From contig CM041204.1 in the NCBI GenBank assembly GCA_023078555.1, positions 5,558,930 through 5,622,929 of the forward strand: DNA of 64,000 nt, read 5' to 3'. The notes beneath the pieces were generated by a model. The model ran no database searches and had not been told where the DNA came from. It saw only the letters and a program-made list of their open reading frames with translations. Both the position numbers and the translations under genes were made by a program. The DNA comes from Ulva prolifera. Its lineage: Eukaryota; Chlorophyta; Ulvophyceae; Ulvales; Ulvaceae. Within the stretch, counting starts at the first letter, position 1. Every line of letters starts with the position of its first letter. This document shows positions 11,119-22,500 of the stretch, piece by piece.

Positions 11119-12555
11119 CAGCAGCTGCCGCTGTCTTTGCACGGTGTGCAAGCAATGTGTGAGCCTGCATGTAGCTGCCGGACACGTAGGTACATGGCCC
11201 CGTCAAACCCTATTGTTTGTAGTAGTATGTCGAGGGCTCGGGTTGTGCGTGCTGTTGAATCGGATGCAGCGGATGCGTGCGCAATGAGACGCTGTGCTGA
11301 GGTGCTACATGAGTCGATCAACGAGTGGCCTCCTCGGGATGGCTCCTCCATACACACCGGCATCCAGCCTCAGCTACATGCAGTCTGAGCCTGGGGATGT
11401 TGTGGTACGCTGCACTCTCGCAACCTGGTGTTGTGCAGGCTAGAGGCCAGTGCTACCAGCTCCAGATGCAGATGAAGTAAACGGTTCAATAGAGGTATTC
11501 AGGCACGGCCTGCCATGATGACCTGCTGACTACCCACTGCAGGTCCATGTGTGTTGCATCTTGGCCATGCTGGACATTTGTGAAGCTGTCCGGTACACAG
11601 CGGGTATCGATGGTCCTGTCCTCTGAGGTCCGTGAAACATTGCGAGCGTGGCGAATACAGGTCCCTGCAGCTGTCACATGTGCAATTCCTGTTGCTTTGG
11701 TACTGAGAGGAGTCGATGACGTGCATGCTTGTGGTGCTATGCGTCTGCCTGCGGTCTTCTTGAAACAGAGCTTGCGGCGTCCTTGTCAACAGCTTGCAGA
11801 CTGTAGGCAAGCCCCTGCAGCAACTGCACCGGCCGCTGTGACTGGGCCACCAAGATGGTTGTCCCACCGGAATGTAGGTGTCATGATGACAATGGACAGG
11901 GCCACGTCCCATAGCTTGCTGCGCATGATTCAAGATGGAGATTCAGACTGGCGTCAGCTATGGCGTCAGCTATGGCTATGGCGTCAGCTATGGCTATGGC
12001 GTCTCTGCAAGTCTCACTGCGTGCCCCTGCCTGCAAAACGTAGACACCACATGCCGGTTTGTATATACAGCTTGCATGCTGCGTGTCATTGCCTGCGCGG
12101 TTCTTCCGTCCCATCGTCGCATGCCGTCCTGCATGTGGAACGATCGATATCTTCGAGCGGTTGAGGGAGATTTCACCAAGGTATCAGATTTACGGGGGCC
12201 GACTATGTAAAAATGGAAGCATCGTGATGTACAACTGTAGCTACCATACCACGGTCGGTGCAGACGCATCCGCAGCGAAGCTACTTTCATGGCATCGGGA
12301 ATACACCGCTGCGCTGTCAGCGCCAACGGTCGCCGTGCGGGACCTGAACGTGATCACGCGTGACGCTCAACCAAGTCGTACACGTGGCGTGGTACTAGCC
12401 GAACGTTCTGATCAGACGACTTAGCGGGGCGATGACAGCGTGGGGTTTGGTTCGAACCGCATGTGCTACCTCACTGGCCTTGCTGCTGCAGGGCGATTGA
12501 GATAGGTGCCATTGACTACGAAAGACACCAGTCTGTCAGTGGCGAGCCTGTTAGC
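11119..12555. other. Intergenic spacer, IleRS to desaturase
   Basis: It contains the IleRS 3' UTR and the desaturase promoter region. Overlapping short frames on both strands show no domain. A short tandem repeat lies at 11950-12003. No gene is supported. Confidence 0.45.
11950..12003. repeat. Short tandem repeat based on GGCGTCAGCTAT
   Basis: Three copies of the 12-bp unit GGCGTCAGCTAT and a final partial one are interleaved with GGCTAT. They sit in the spacer upstream of the desaturase gene. Confidence 0.7.
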
Positions 12556-15358
12556 ATGATGGCGGCCCGCACATCCTTCCCATCTACCCGTCTTGGTCCC
12601 TCCAGCAGGGCTGTGGGCGTAAGCCGACGCTCTGTGTGCCCCGCTCCTCACGTGGCAGCTCCAGCTGAAAAGCCTGTGGTGGTGCGCTCCTCATGACCTG
12701 AAGCTCTGATTACCCGAGAAGGAACAAACAGCAGGCGAAACGCATGTGCGGGCATCTCGCACAAACGTAGAGTCGTTCAGGCACGGTCGCACACGGGTTA
12801 TGTCTCACACAGACCACATATTTGAGATCACTTGATTGCTTTCCTACTGGAAATTCAGAAGATGCTTGCGCCCTTGTGGCGGCAATTCCGCGGTGTCCCT
12901 GGCTTGCCGCCGCTGATGCGCGGCCATACGCTATTGTGCTCATCAATGCAAGTATATGAAGAAGTTTGTTGAAAGCTATTGGCTCTGAAACATGCGGTGC
13001 TGTGGTGACAAAGTAGACTCCAGTACTGGCGCGCTGGTGGAAGTAACCACGTGTTCCAACCTGTATTCACCATTTCGCATATGCCCAGAACATTGCAGCA
13101 ATTGCCTAGTTGAAGATCGCTGTTGTGTGTGAGTGCAGGATTTGAGCGCTGCCCCCCCATTCACTCTTAAAGATCTTCGTGCGGCGATCCCCGACGAGTG
13201 TTGGAAGAAGGACACCGCCAAGTCAGTTTCATATCTGGTCAAGGATGTGGCTATCGTGCTGGGACTTGCTGCTGGTGCATTCGCTGTAGACAGCTGGTGC
13301 GTCGACTCGTTCCACGGCCGTACGTTTACGCCCGGTCACTCCAGGGTCCACGCATGACTGGGCCGTCTCCGGCCGCGTCACTATCGGCCCATCAATCCCA
13401 CATTCACATTGTATCGCACTGCATGACGTTTTTAGGCTGCACGTACGGCAATTGTCGCTTTGGGTGCAGGTTGTTATGGCCCCTGTACTGGTTTGCTCAG
13501 GGCACCATGTTCTGGGCTCTCTTCGTGGTTGGCCATGACTGTGGCCATCAGTCGTTCTCGAAGCACAAGAGCGTGAACGATCTCGTGGGCAACATCGTGC
13601 ACGCTTCAATCCTGGTGCCTTACCACGGCTGGCGTATCTCTCACCGTACACACCATGCCAACCACGGTCTGTCCCTCTTATCCATGTTATGGTGATGCCC
13701 TTTGTGATCATCATGTCTGCTTGGTCATGAACGACCGAAGTCACAGATGTTTTCATGACACACACATTGCCAGTTTTGGCCTGTCATGGAGCAGTTGGCC
13801 CCGGGGTGGTGGCAGTGGTTTCAAGTGCATCTACCTCGATTTGTGCCAGTGGCCGACCACGGATGAAACTTGCAGGCCATGTTGAGAATGACGAGTCCTG
13901 GTACCCAACAACCAAGTCGCTCTATGATGACATGGTACCCTCCCCCCCCCTTTCTGATGTACTGGTGCCTGTCGTGGATGGCCCAGGTGAAAGTTGTGAG
14001 TGCCCGCTGAGTGCTGTGCTGCTGCGTTGCAGAGTCCTGTGCAACGCCTTGGCCGCATGTCCCTGCCATGGTCGCTCTTTGCGTATCCCTTCTACCTCTG
14101 GAGCCGGTCCCCTGGGAAGAGCGGGTCCCACTATGACCCTGACTGCGACCTGTTCACGCCTGGCGAGCGCCGCCAGGTCCTGACATCCAACGCCTTCATG
14201 GTCGGCATGCTCGCTGTGCTGGCCGCCTGCACAGTTGCCCTTGGGCCCTTGGCCATGTTCAAGCTCTACTTTGTACCCTACTGGGTGGGGGTTGTGTGGC
14301 TGGATGTGGTGACATATCTCCACCATCACGGTTCTTCCGACCCCAATGAGAAGATGCCATGGTACCGGTGCGACGCCCCGCCTCACCTGCTCACACGTCC
14401 TTTGTAATCCCACCACGAAAGCTAGCTCAACACCCAAATGCCCCATCCCTCCCCCAGCAAACTACAACTGCATGCGTGGTGGTCCTCTCGACCCATGATG
14501 TGTGTAGGCGGCCGTGTGTAGCAAGCTGGCCAGTGCGGATTGAGTGGGGCTGGGCTCCTTGTTCATGTGATGTGCTCGTGGCATGGCATTGAATCACGCC
14601 CGAATGGTTGTTGATCAGGGAGTGACACCAGCTGTGATCCCTTGATCAGAACATTCTTTATGATGCCTGGGCAGCCTGGCAGTGGCTCTGGATGAGGTGT
14701 ATTCCCTGTCAATCGGTATGCCACAGTTCATATGGACCATGCCATGAGGGTACATGGCGAACTCGTGGCAGCAGCTCTTGGCAGGGGCCCCTTGTGTAGC
14801 AGGTGGCTAGCGGCCGGAAGCACCAGTGAGGGGGTGCAGCTGTGGCGATGGTTGCAGCTGTCTGTTCCAAGCAGTGATGGCACGGGTGTCACTGTGGTTG
14901 TTCTCATTGCTCACACCTGCGCCTACCCCCCCGATCGGAGGTGATGTGCTGGGTGCACAAGCAGTCTGGCGGTGGGCATTATGCTGCCGCAAGCATGTGG
15001 TCCACAGTGGGCGCGGCTGTGACAGCGTGTGGTGTGCAGAGGCGGGGAGTGGAGCTACTTGCGCGGTGGCCTCACGGCGCTGGACCGTGACTATGGCATC
15101 TTCAACAAGATCCACCATGACATTGGCACCCACGTGCTGCATCACCTCTTCCCCCAGATGCCCCACTACAACCTCGAGAAGGCGACCGAGGCGGTGAAAC
15201 CGGTCATGGGTGATTACTACCGCACAGTCGAGCCGGCGCCGGGGCCGCTGCCGACACACCTCGTGCAGCCGCTGGTGCGCTCGTTCCGCGAGGACCAGTA
15301 TGTCGACGATGAGGGCGACATCGTCTTCTACAAGTCCGATGCACCCTCCAAGGCGTAG
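12556..15358 (+). CDS. FAD7: Plastid omega-3 fatty-acid desaturase (FAD7/FAD8 type)
   Basis: Membrane di-iron desaturase that makes trienoic acids (18:3, 16:3) from dienoic acids in plastid galactolipids, using ferredoxin. Six exons are placed at 12556-12681, 13139-13296, 13470-13666, 13876-13934, 14033-14367 and 15040-15358. They total 1194 nt, 397 residues, in frame. The leader ([20 protein letters not shown]) looks like a transit peptide. Then come [17 protein letters not shown] and the three histidine boxes HDCGH (about 116), HRTHH (about 153) and HVLHH (about 323). Also present are [20 protein letters not shown], the plastid-type [14 protein letters not shown] and DRDYG. These match plant FAD7 almost step by step. 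A TGTAA at 15738-15742 may be the polyadenylation signal. The exon 1 donor has several in-phase GT choices, so residues 40-42 are uncertain. Confidence 0.93.
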
Positions 15359-17844
15359 GCGCCAGCAGCACGCAGCAGATGGCGAGGAGTGGAAAAACTC
15401 TGTACGGCAAGTAGGCAGAGGTTGATGTGATGGCTGAGAGGGTGAGTGTTCATGAAGTGCGCCAGATCAGTGTGCATCCACGAGCCTATAATGTGGGCGG
15501 GGCCGCAATGTGCGTAGTGCAGTGCGTGTGGTGTGCTTCATCGTGTCAAGACGTGATCCTGCATGTCCGGGCGGGCAGTGCTGGTGGTCAACATGTGACA
15601 GAGGAATATATGTTCAGCATGTTTGCAGTACACCATGTGTGAGCCGGTCGACCTAGTCCCAGGGTCATTTGCTGGAATGGCAGTGGTGGGTGTGGACATG
15701 GTCCACCACACACCCCAGTACAATGAACGTTATTTTATGTAAACCAGCTACATCTCCAAGCTGTGGCCACATCACAAAGAGGCGGCCATTAGCACCAGAT
15801 GACTGGCCAGTAGATGCGGAATTATAATGATTTCGTTGTCTCTGTTGTTCACATAATGTCAGCTTGAGGACATCATGTTAACACTTGCTACGACATGTCA
15901 ACCCGCAAGGCTTCGTTTTCTCTGACTTGGTGGATTATACAGCGTATGTGCATGCAGCTGTATAATGTAGCAGAGCGGGGGGCAAGTAAAGCGGTATCAC
16001 CTTGCGCCTGCACGATTGTGTAGGCATGTCCCCATACTGCCCGCGAGCATCTTGTTTGCAAGTGGCACACTATTGGTATTGGTGATGTAGGGGAACAAGC
16101 CTATGACTGATGTCTTGTCATTGTTGCGGTGACAGGCTGTAGTTTAGCGCCAGTAACACTTTCGCAGGTACGTGATATGTCAACATTTGCAATAGCATGA
16201 CTTCCTCATGTCACAGGCTGCAACAACTGAATGATCTAATGCCCCACAGGTCCACATGGTATGTTGCATACATCAATTCATCACAATGCAGTGAATATGT
16301 TGATCTAATTGAGGCAGATATGTGGCAGCAGCTGTGCCAAAAGCGCGGTTGTTGTGTAGTCCTGTATGCCGTCCGACAGCTCTGCACCACTGTGCAAGCA
16401 CCTCGCCACAGATTCCATACCCAGCAGCGGTGTCCCATTCCCATACACTGCCAGGTACCTACAATATGACCACATTCAGCCAAATCTGTGCACGTATATA
16501 GTACAGTCGACGTAGCGTAACGGCGCGGTAGCTTTGTCCGCCCTAGACCGTAGATGAATCAAGCCGCGATGCCACACTCAGCAGTGCTTCATAGACGGTC
16601 AGTACGGAAAAGAAGTTGCGAATGACAGGTGTGTTCTCATCGACTGAGAGGATCATGGCAAGCTAAACGGGCCGGCCGCTTACATATTTGCCATGCGATC
16701 GATGCCTGCCACGTATCGGCCAAGACCGCCAGCTTCAGACCCATTATGTGCTTTTATTCTACACTTCGTATATGCGCTGCCACAGGTGCTGTAATCACGT
16801 GCCTTGGGCGTCTGCCGTGCCTGATGCATATTTTCTTTGCTGCTCAGCGACGCATTCAGGCCACACACGCACACTGTGCTACCTGCCTCGCTTGCTTTGT
16901 CCTTGTCACACGCACATTGACACCGACCGGCGGTCGTCTACCATTTCCGGCATCACAGCCGCATCGGAACAATCCACCGTGATGCAACCCCTTGTGACTG
17001 TTCGCGACTTTGAAACATTCAGATAAATGCCGCTGATAGTGATCACGCTTATGCGCCCCTGCATCACGAAGTACTGGCTTGCGCATTTTCTGCAGCGGTA
17101 AGTGCAAAGCCATGCCAATACCGGTATGCAACATTTGTGAAAAGTTTGCCTGGTTCCGATTGGGACCTGTTGTGCGTAACACGCCATACAGATGCCAAAT
17201 CCTTTCAAGATGAAGGCGCATAGACCGGGAAATTCGGCTGGGGCAGTGGAGTTGATTATCTCGATCGAAAACATTGCATACACACACGTCGTTCGATCAG
17301 CGTGCACAGGCTTCAAGTTGGCCGAAAGTCCCAATCCACGCGGGGCTCGGGCTGACGTTTATACAAGGCACATCCGTAACTTCTAGAGCGAATGCAGATG
17401 CTATTCTGGTATCGCGTATGTGGTCGGAAACATACTGTTCAGCCCTTGTGTCGTGTCATCACAGGCAGGGGCTTCATATCCAAGCCCAATCCTGCTCACA
17501 ATATCGAGGGTCACACAAGGTGAAGGTCGTTGACCTGGCGGTGCTACCGGCCCCTCCGGCTTTGTCGTTGTAACACCAGGTGAAGATCTCTCAGCCAGAT
17601 CTGATGCATGGCATAAGGCTCTGCCTGTTGCGATTGGGCTGTTGCACGCAGGCTGCTGATGCCGATCCGGATTTCCCACAGCATACATCGGTAGCCCCAA
17701 CTGCAACACTAGGCAGCGTTGCCCACATTCAAATGCGGCACGTCGCCTGCTTGGCAAGTATATGTCCCACTGTGCACGGAGATGCTACGTCTATGCTCTT
17801 CTTTGAAGAGCATCTGCCCATGTGAAAGAGAGAAGCGAGGGACC
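15359..17844. other. Desaturase 3' UTR and gene-poor spacer
   Basis: Apart from the likely desaturase 3' UTR I see no recognisable gene. The short frames on both strands are unremarkable in composition. A perfect short hairpin lies at 17793-17813 near the right end. Confidence 0.4.
17793..17813. repeat. Perfect 9-bp hairpin with 3-base loop
   Basis: ATGCTCTTC, loop TTT, then GAAGAGCAT. It lies about 30 bp upstream of the candidate start codon at 17845, so it could form in a 5' leader. No known element was recognised. Confidence 0.6.
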
Positions 17845-19525
17845 ATGGCTGCTACAACTACCGACTTGGACTACTTGTCTGTCTGCAATACAAAGGAGCA
17901 CACCCGTTTTCACCCGGTGACTGTGTCGGCCTGTTGGCTTTGCAGAAGGTCATGGGACCTATACTGTGGCTCAGCGGCTGCACCTTACAAAGGCTCTTTA
18001 ATTCTTACGATGTGCATGCTGGTCATGATGGAGGGCTTCACTGACGCACAGGATCATGTCACGATTCTCTGGCGAGCCTATTTTCAGTACTCCAGCACAA
18101 GCACGCCTTGTTGCTGTGAATATGGGCAGCATGGTCGCGCATGCTAGCACCGCAATCATAGCCTTCGCCAGACGCCCGCCCACTGCTCGGCTTGCGGCGG
18201 CCCCCATGGCAGCAGTGCTGCCACAGCCTGCCAGTGACGTGCTGATACATGTGCGGGCCGTGGCGCGCACAGCTCCCTGTTCGAAGTGTTGTGCCTTGCC
18301 GCAGATACCATGTGGCTGGTCTGAGAGTGCCATACCTGCACCACTGCCACACATGCATGTGCCATGTCCACTCCAACACCCCAATCCCACAAATGGTTCA
18401 TGGCCAACCTCAGCCATATGTGTGATCAAATGACAGCGCCAGTGAACTCATCGTTACAGCATGAATCATTACAGTCCGGATGCTGCGGCCCCTGCGCCAC
18501 ACTCAGGCAGCGCTGGCGACTCGAGAGGCACCGTGGCACTGCTGCATCACCTGGCTTTTCGCATTATCGTGCAACTGCCTTGGCAGCCTCTGGCACCCCT
18601 TGGCGCACAAGTCACTGTCATTGCGATCAACAGCTTTTGTCGCCCTTACAAGTGTCGATGTCGGTGAATGCTTGGCCTGGTCCATACTGGTCTGTTCCAT
18701 CTGCAGTGATGCGCTCTTCGTCCAGCTTGTGTCTGGCTCTGCTGCCAGAGAGTTTCGCCTCAAGTGCAGCCATTGGATGCGGCATTGGCTGTTGCAGGCG
18801 TTTGCCGTTGGTCTCGGGGCTGCATCCTGGTGTTAATTGAGTGCACCTGCTGGTGTGCACAGGCCCCGGGCCAGGCATGCAGGGCTCACACAGGGGAGCA
18901 CAGATAGTGCTATTGTCATGTTACACACAGGAGCCTGCCTCTGCGGCCTTGTTTGTATGTGGTTTGCAGCTCAACCTTGCCCTCCAGCACTGACCACATA
19001 CATGGCCACAGCCACTACACAACCAGAACCCCATGGGGTACGGCATTCCAATAACAAGGACGTGGGACATAAACATCTAGGGTCTGTGACGGGATGACTC
19101 CACCCGGTGCCACACACAAGCAGGAAACACAACTTCGTGTGTGGGTGGGTGTGTCAAGACGGCGTGCGTGGGTGGTGTTAGTGGACAAGGTTGTCTGGGT
19201 GATGTGGTATGTGGAGTGCCGTTGGCTTGCATATGCGGTGTTCCTGTTGCTGCTGTTCTTGTTCTTGTTGCGTACGTGGCAACTGCAGCTGCAGCTGCGG
19301 TGCCATCTGCCTCTCCGACTCTATCCTTGTAAGCCACAGGCTCGCAGCCACGCCCCTCAGCTGCGTCTGGTACAAGCAATCCCCTACACACTCAGAGAAA
19401 CAGTTGGCATCGCAGATGCGGCACTAATGCTGCCATTGATTTGTCTGTGGCACAGGTGCCTGAATGAGGTCAAGTGGCTGTGGTGCCCAGGAGTTGATCT
19501 GTGTTATCGTGTTACAAAAACATAG
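17845..19525 (+). CDS. Possible multi-exon membrane-protein gene, unrecognised
   Basis: I do not recognise this gene and the model is weak. An ATG at 17845 in a good context opens with MAATTTDLDYLSVC. A 40-bp intron (17906-17945) would join it in phase to GHGTYTVAQRLHLTKAL. Downstream, coding-like stretches read FSTPAQARLVAVNMGSM (about 18080) and ECLAWSILVCSICSDALF (about 18680). A hydrophobic run CGVPVAAVLVLVAYVATAAA lies near 19240. These suggest several membrane segments, but the frames do not chain with clear splice sites. It may be noncoding. Confidence 0.2.
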
Positions 19526-22500
19526 TCGAAGAGGCTGTTTTATTGTGTGGAATTGTGTGGCCTGTGCGTGCAGTGTACCTGTGCAGTGCTTGTAGTGCTA
19601 TCTGCCTCTCCGCAATTGTCATTGTTACATGCAGCTGCACGCATGTCTGCTGTTTTTGTGCCATCTTGATGCACAGTGCATCCAGCCACAGCAGCCAGCC
19701 GTGGTAGCCGGTTGGCTTCACACTGGCATGTATGTTGTCAATGTAGTTACAAAGGACAGCATCCCTGGGTAGCTATGTAATTTGGCATCGCCAGATCATC
19801 AGGCACATTGACATCTGTGAAATCCGGGGCAGCTTGTGGCACTGGTTTCTGGCCTCAGCTTGTCCTTCCTGTAGCTCCGCCAGCGATCAACGCTGCAGCA
19901 GGGCCACGTTGTGTTGCAGTAGCCTAGCAAACTTGCGAGCTTTCTGGACTCACCGGTCGCGGGCCGCGACTCGCGGCTCGGTGCGCAGCTTGTGGTCGTG
20001 CCTTCCACTGCTCCGCTACCGCTTGCCTGAAGCAGTGTGCAGGCTCGCAAGCCGATACATGTACTGTATGCGGCGCATGATATCCTAAGAGAGCACATTT
20101 TATACGTATACGGGCACTTCTCGCACTCCTCTGCGGCTCCCCTTCGCATTCCAACGTTGCGGTTGGTAGAGTCAACGTAAGTCGTCGAAGGAGAGCCTGT
20201 GCCGTGCAGCCTCGTCTCGTACACACCCCGCGCGGTAACGTCCGCACGCTCCCCGCTTCTGCCGCGCGCCTCAGGCACCCCATGCCAGCTGCATGGCAGG
20301 TGTCTGCAAGGCGCGCGCCCTTGGCCGGCAGCGCCTCATGTGCCATGGCGCTCGACTTGGAGTTTGCGCGGTCGCGTTCACATGGCAAAACCACCAGCTC
20401 AGGGCGGAACGCGGCGAGTGCTAGCTCACCAGAGTGCGCCCGCTGGGCCGGTGAACACATGCTGCCCTCGAGGCGGGCCAGCAGTGACCACAGATTTGCA
20501 TGCAAGCCTGAGAGTAAGCAGCTGCGACCGCGCCATGGCGCGCCATGGCGTGAGACGTGAACGTCATACTTGGTATGAGGAGCTGTGTTGCTGACGCCCT
20601 GCGTCGCGCTTCGTGCCGTTCGAGGGTACCCTGGCCGTCCAGCCAAGCTTGTGAACTTCCGACACAGGCGCGAGGCATACTCGCGCGCGCGCGATCGCGC
20701 ACCTGGTGCAGCTCGTGCACTCGCGAAGGTCGATCACTCAGGCGCAATGCATGAGCGACCGCACGTCATGTGTGAGATAGCACCGCGTATGGCCCGTGTG
20801 TATAATCACATGTCATCTCCCGGAGGTAGAGCACCATGGTGACTTGAGCTGCCATGTGTTGCGTTGACCGACTGGCTTCCACCCACACTCCAAGGCATGG
20901 TCACAGATCAGACGCACAGCGACGTGCCACAGTCCGCGATTGACTCTCGTACGTCTGTATGGTGCTGCGGCTGCCTGCTGTGACGACAGCTTCGCGATGC
21001 GATCGTTGCTTGGCTCTGTGATCGCATACCATGAACTCGCAAACCGCGCTTGCCCCGGTGCGGCAAGCACGGCGGCGCCGCAGCTGCGGCGATGCACCAC
21101 TGCTGTGGCGGCGTGGCGCCAGCGTGTGCACCAGGCAATCCTGCACTCGGTAAAGGCCTGTACGTACGCCTCACCAGGCCCGGTTGGGTCGCCCGGGCAG
21201 TGCCCGGACGCAACCGGCGGCCACCGGAGTGTAAATGATCATCAGTACGTGCCGAACCGCAGCGATGAAGAAGCCTGTGCACCGTGCGTGTCGTTCTATG
21301 CTGGAGCTCCGCGGAGGGCGGAGGTCGGCATTGCGGCCGACACGATGCTGGGCCACACGCCCCTGGCGTTTTAAAACACGGTCATCACAATAAGTACTGC
21401 ACGGCGATAAAGGATGGCATGATGTCACCCATGGACATTCCTGCTACGCTGGGTCATGGAGAGCCCCCACGCATTCACCGCTCACGCATGGCCCGCTCAA
21501 CTGCAAATTGATGGACCTTACGGAGTCCCACATGAACAACCTGCGTCCTAGCTGGTCCCAGGACGACCGGTCGGTCTCGCGCCGAGTGACACGAAGGCCG
21601 GCCTGGGGAGCTCTGGCATCTCGAGGAGTGTGGGTCATGCCGTCTGCAGATGTGGGGCGGCAAGCATGTGCTCAGATAGTGATGCACCTGTCGTCCTCCG
21701 GCCGGCAACATGCACCTCTTTCAGTATAGCGGGCACTGCAGCGCACCACATGCCCAGGTGTCGCCTCCGTGGCTGTGTTACAAGGACAAAGGCAGCAAGT
21801 CGGGCAGCACCGCGAAAGGAGCAAGCAGACGAAGCAAACACCAAGACACCCACGAACATCTCACCCATCACCGGCGTAGCAAGCGACGCAGATCCGCAGA
21901 CCGCCAAGCACACACCCACACACCAGCACACACACGCACAGACCCACACACCCAAAAACCCAAACCCACCGCCTTCGTGGCTGTGGCAGCGCTGCTAGCG
22001 CGAGCAGGGCCAACGCGGCTCCGCGACGGCCCCTGCCTGTGTAGCCTCATGCTTATGATCAGTGGCACGCAGGGGTTCTGCGCAACAGCGTTCGCGTAGA
22101 GTGCTGCTGTTTCATGGGCGCAGGGCACACTACTTCAGTGTTGCCGTTCTGCAGCTGCAGGTCAGCACTGCTGACTCAGCAGAGCATCGCACTGCATCAG
22201 CTATGCTGGCCGCCCTTGCAATGGAAGCAGCAGCCCCCTGTTTCTCTGCAGCTGCAGACCTGGGCTGTGGTGGTGCTGGGGTGTCTGGCACGTTCAAGGT
22301 TCGTCGATGATTCACTGAACAACTTGTGTGCCTGGGATGTGACAGCTGCAGTTGCTGAGATGGTCTCAAATGTGCTTGCCAGTTGCTAGACCATGCCAGT
22401 ATCCCGCGAATAAGTTTCATTGTGCATATGTTTGGGTGGGGTGAGACATGGCAATAGCTGCAGCTTCACGACATTGGCATGCCTCACATGTCACTGACAT

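Noticed and set aside
9937-11151. 404-codon minus-strand open frame
   Set aside because: It is the antisense shadow of the last IleRS exon, kept open by GC-rich codons; its peptide is Arg/His-rich and matches nothing.
12430-12470. GGTTCGAACC, like a tRNA T-arm
   Set aside because: No matching D-arm or acceptor stem upstream; it is a short palindrome only.
19924-20646. 240-codon minus-strand open frame
   Set aside because: Overlaps plus-strand frames of similar length, with no domain, splice context or plausible composition.
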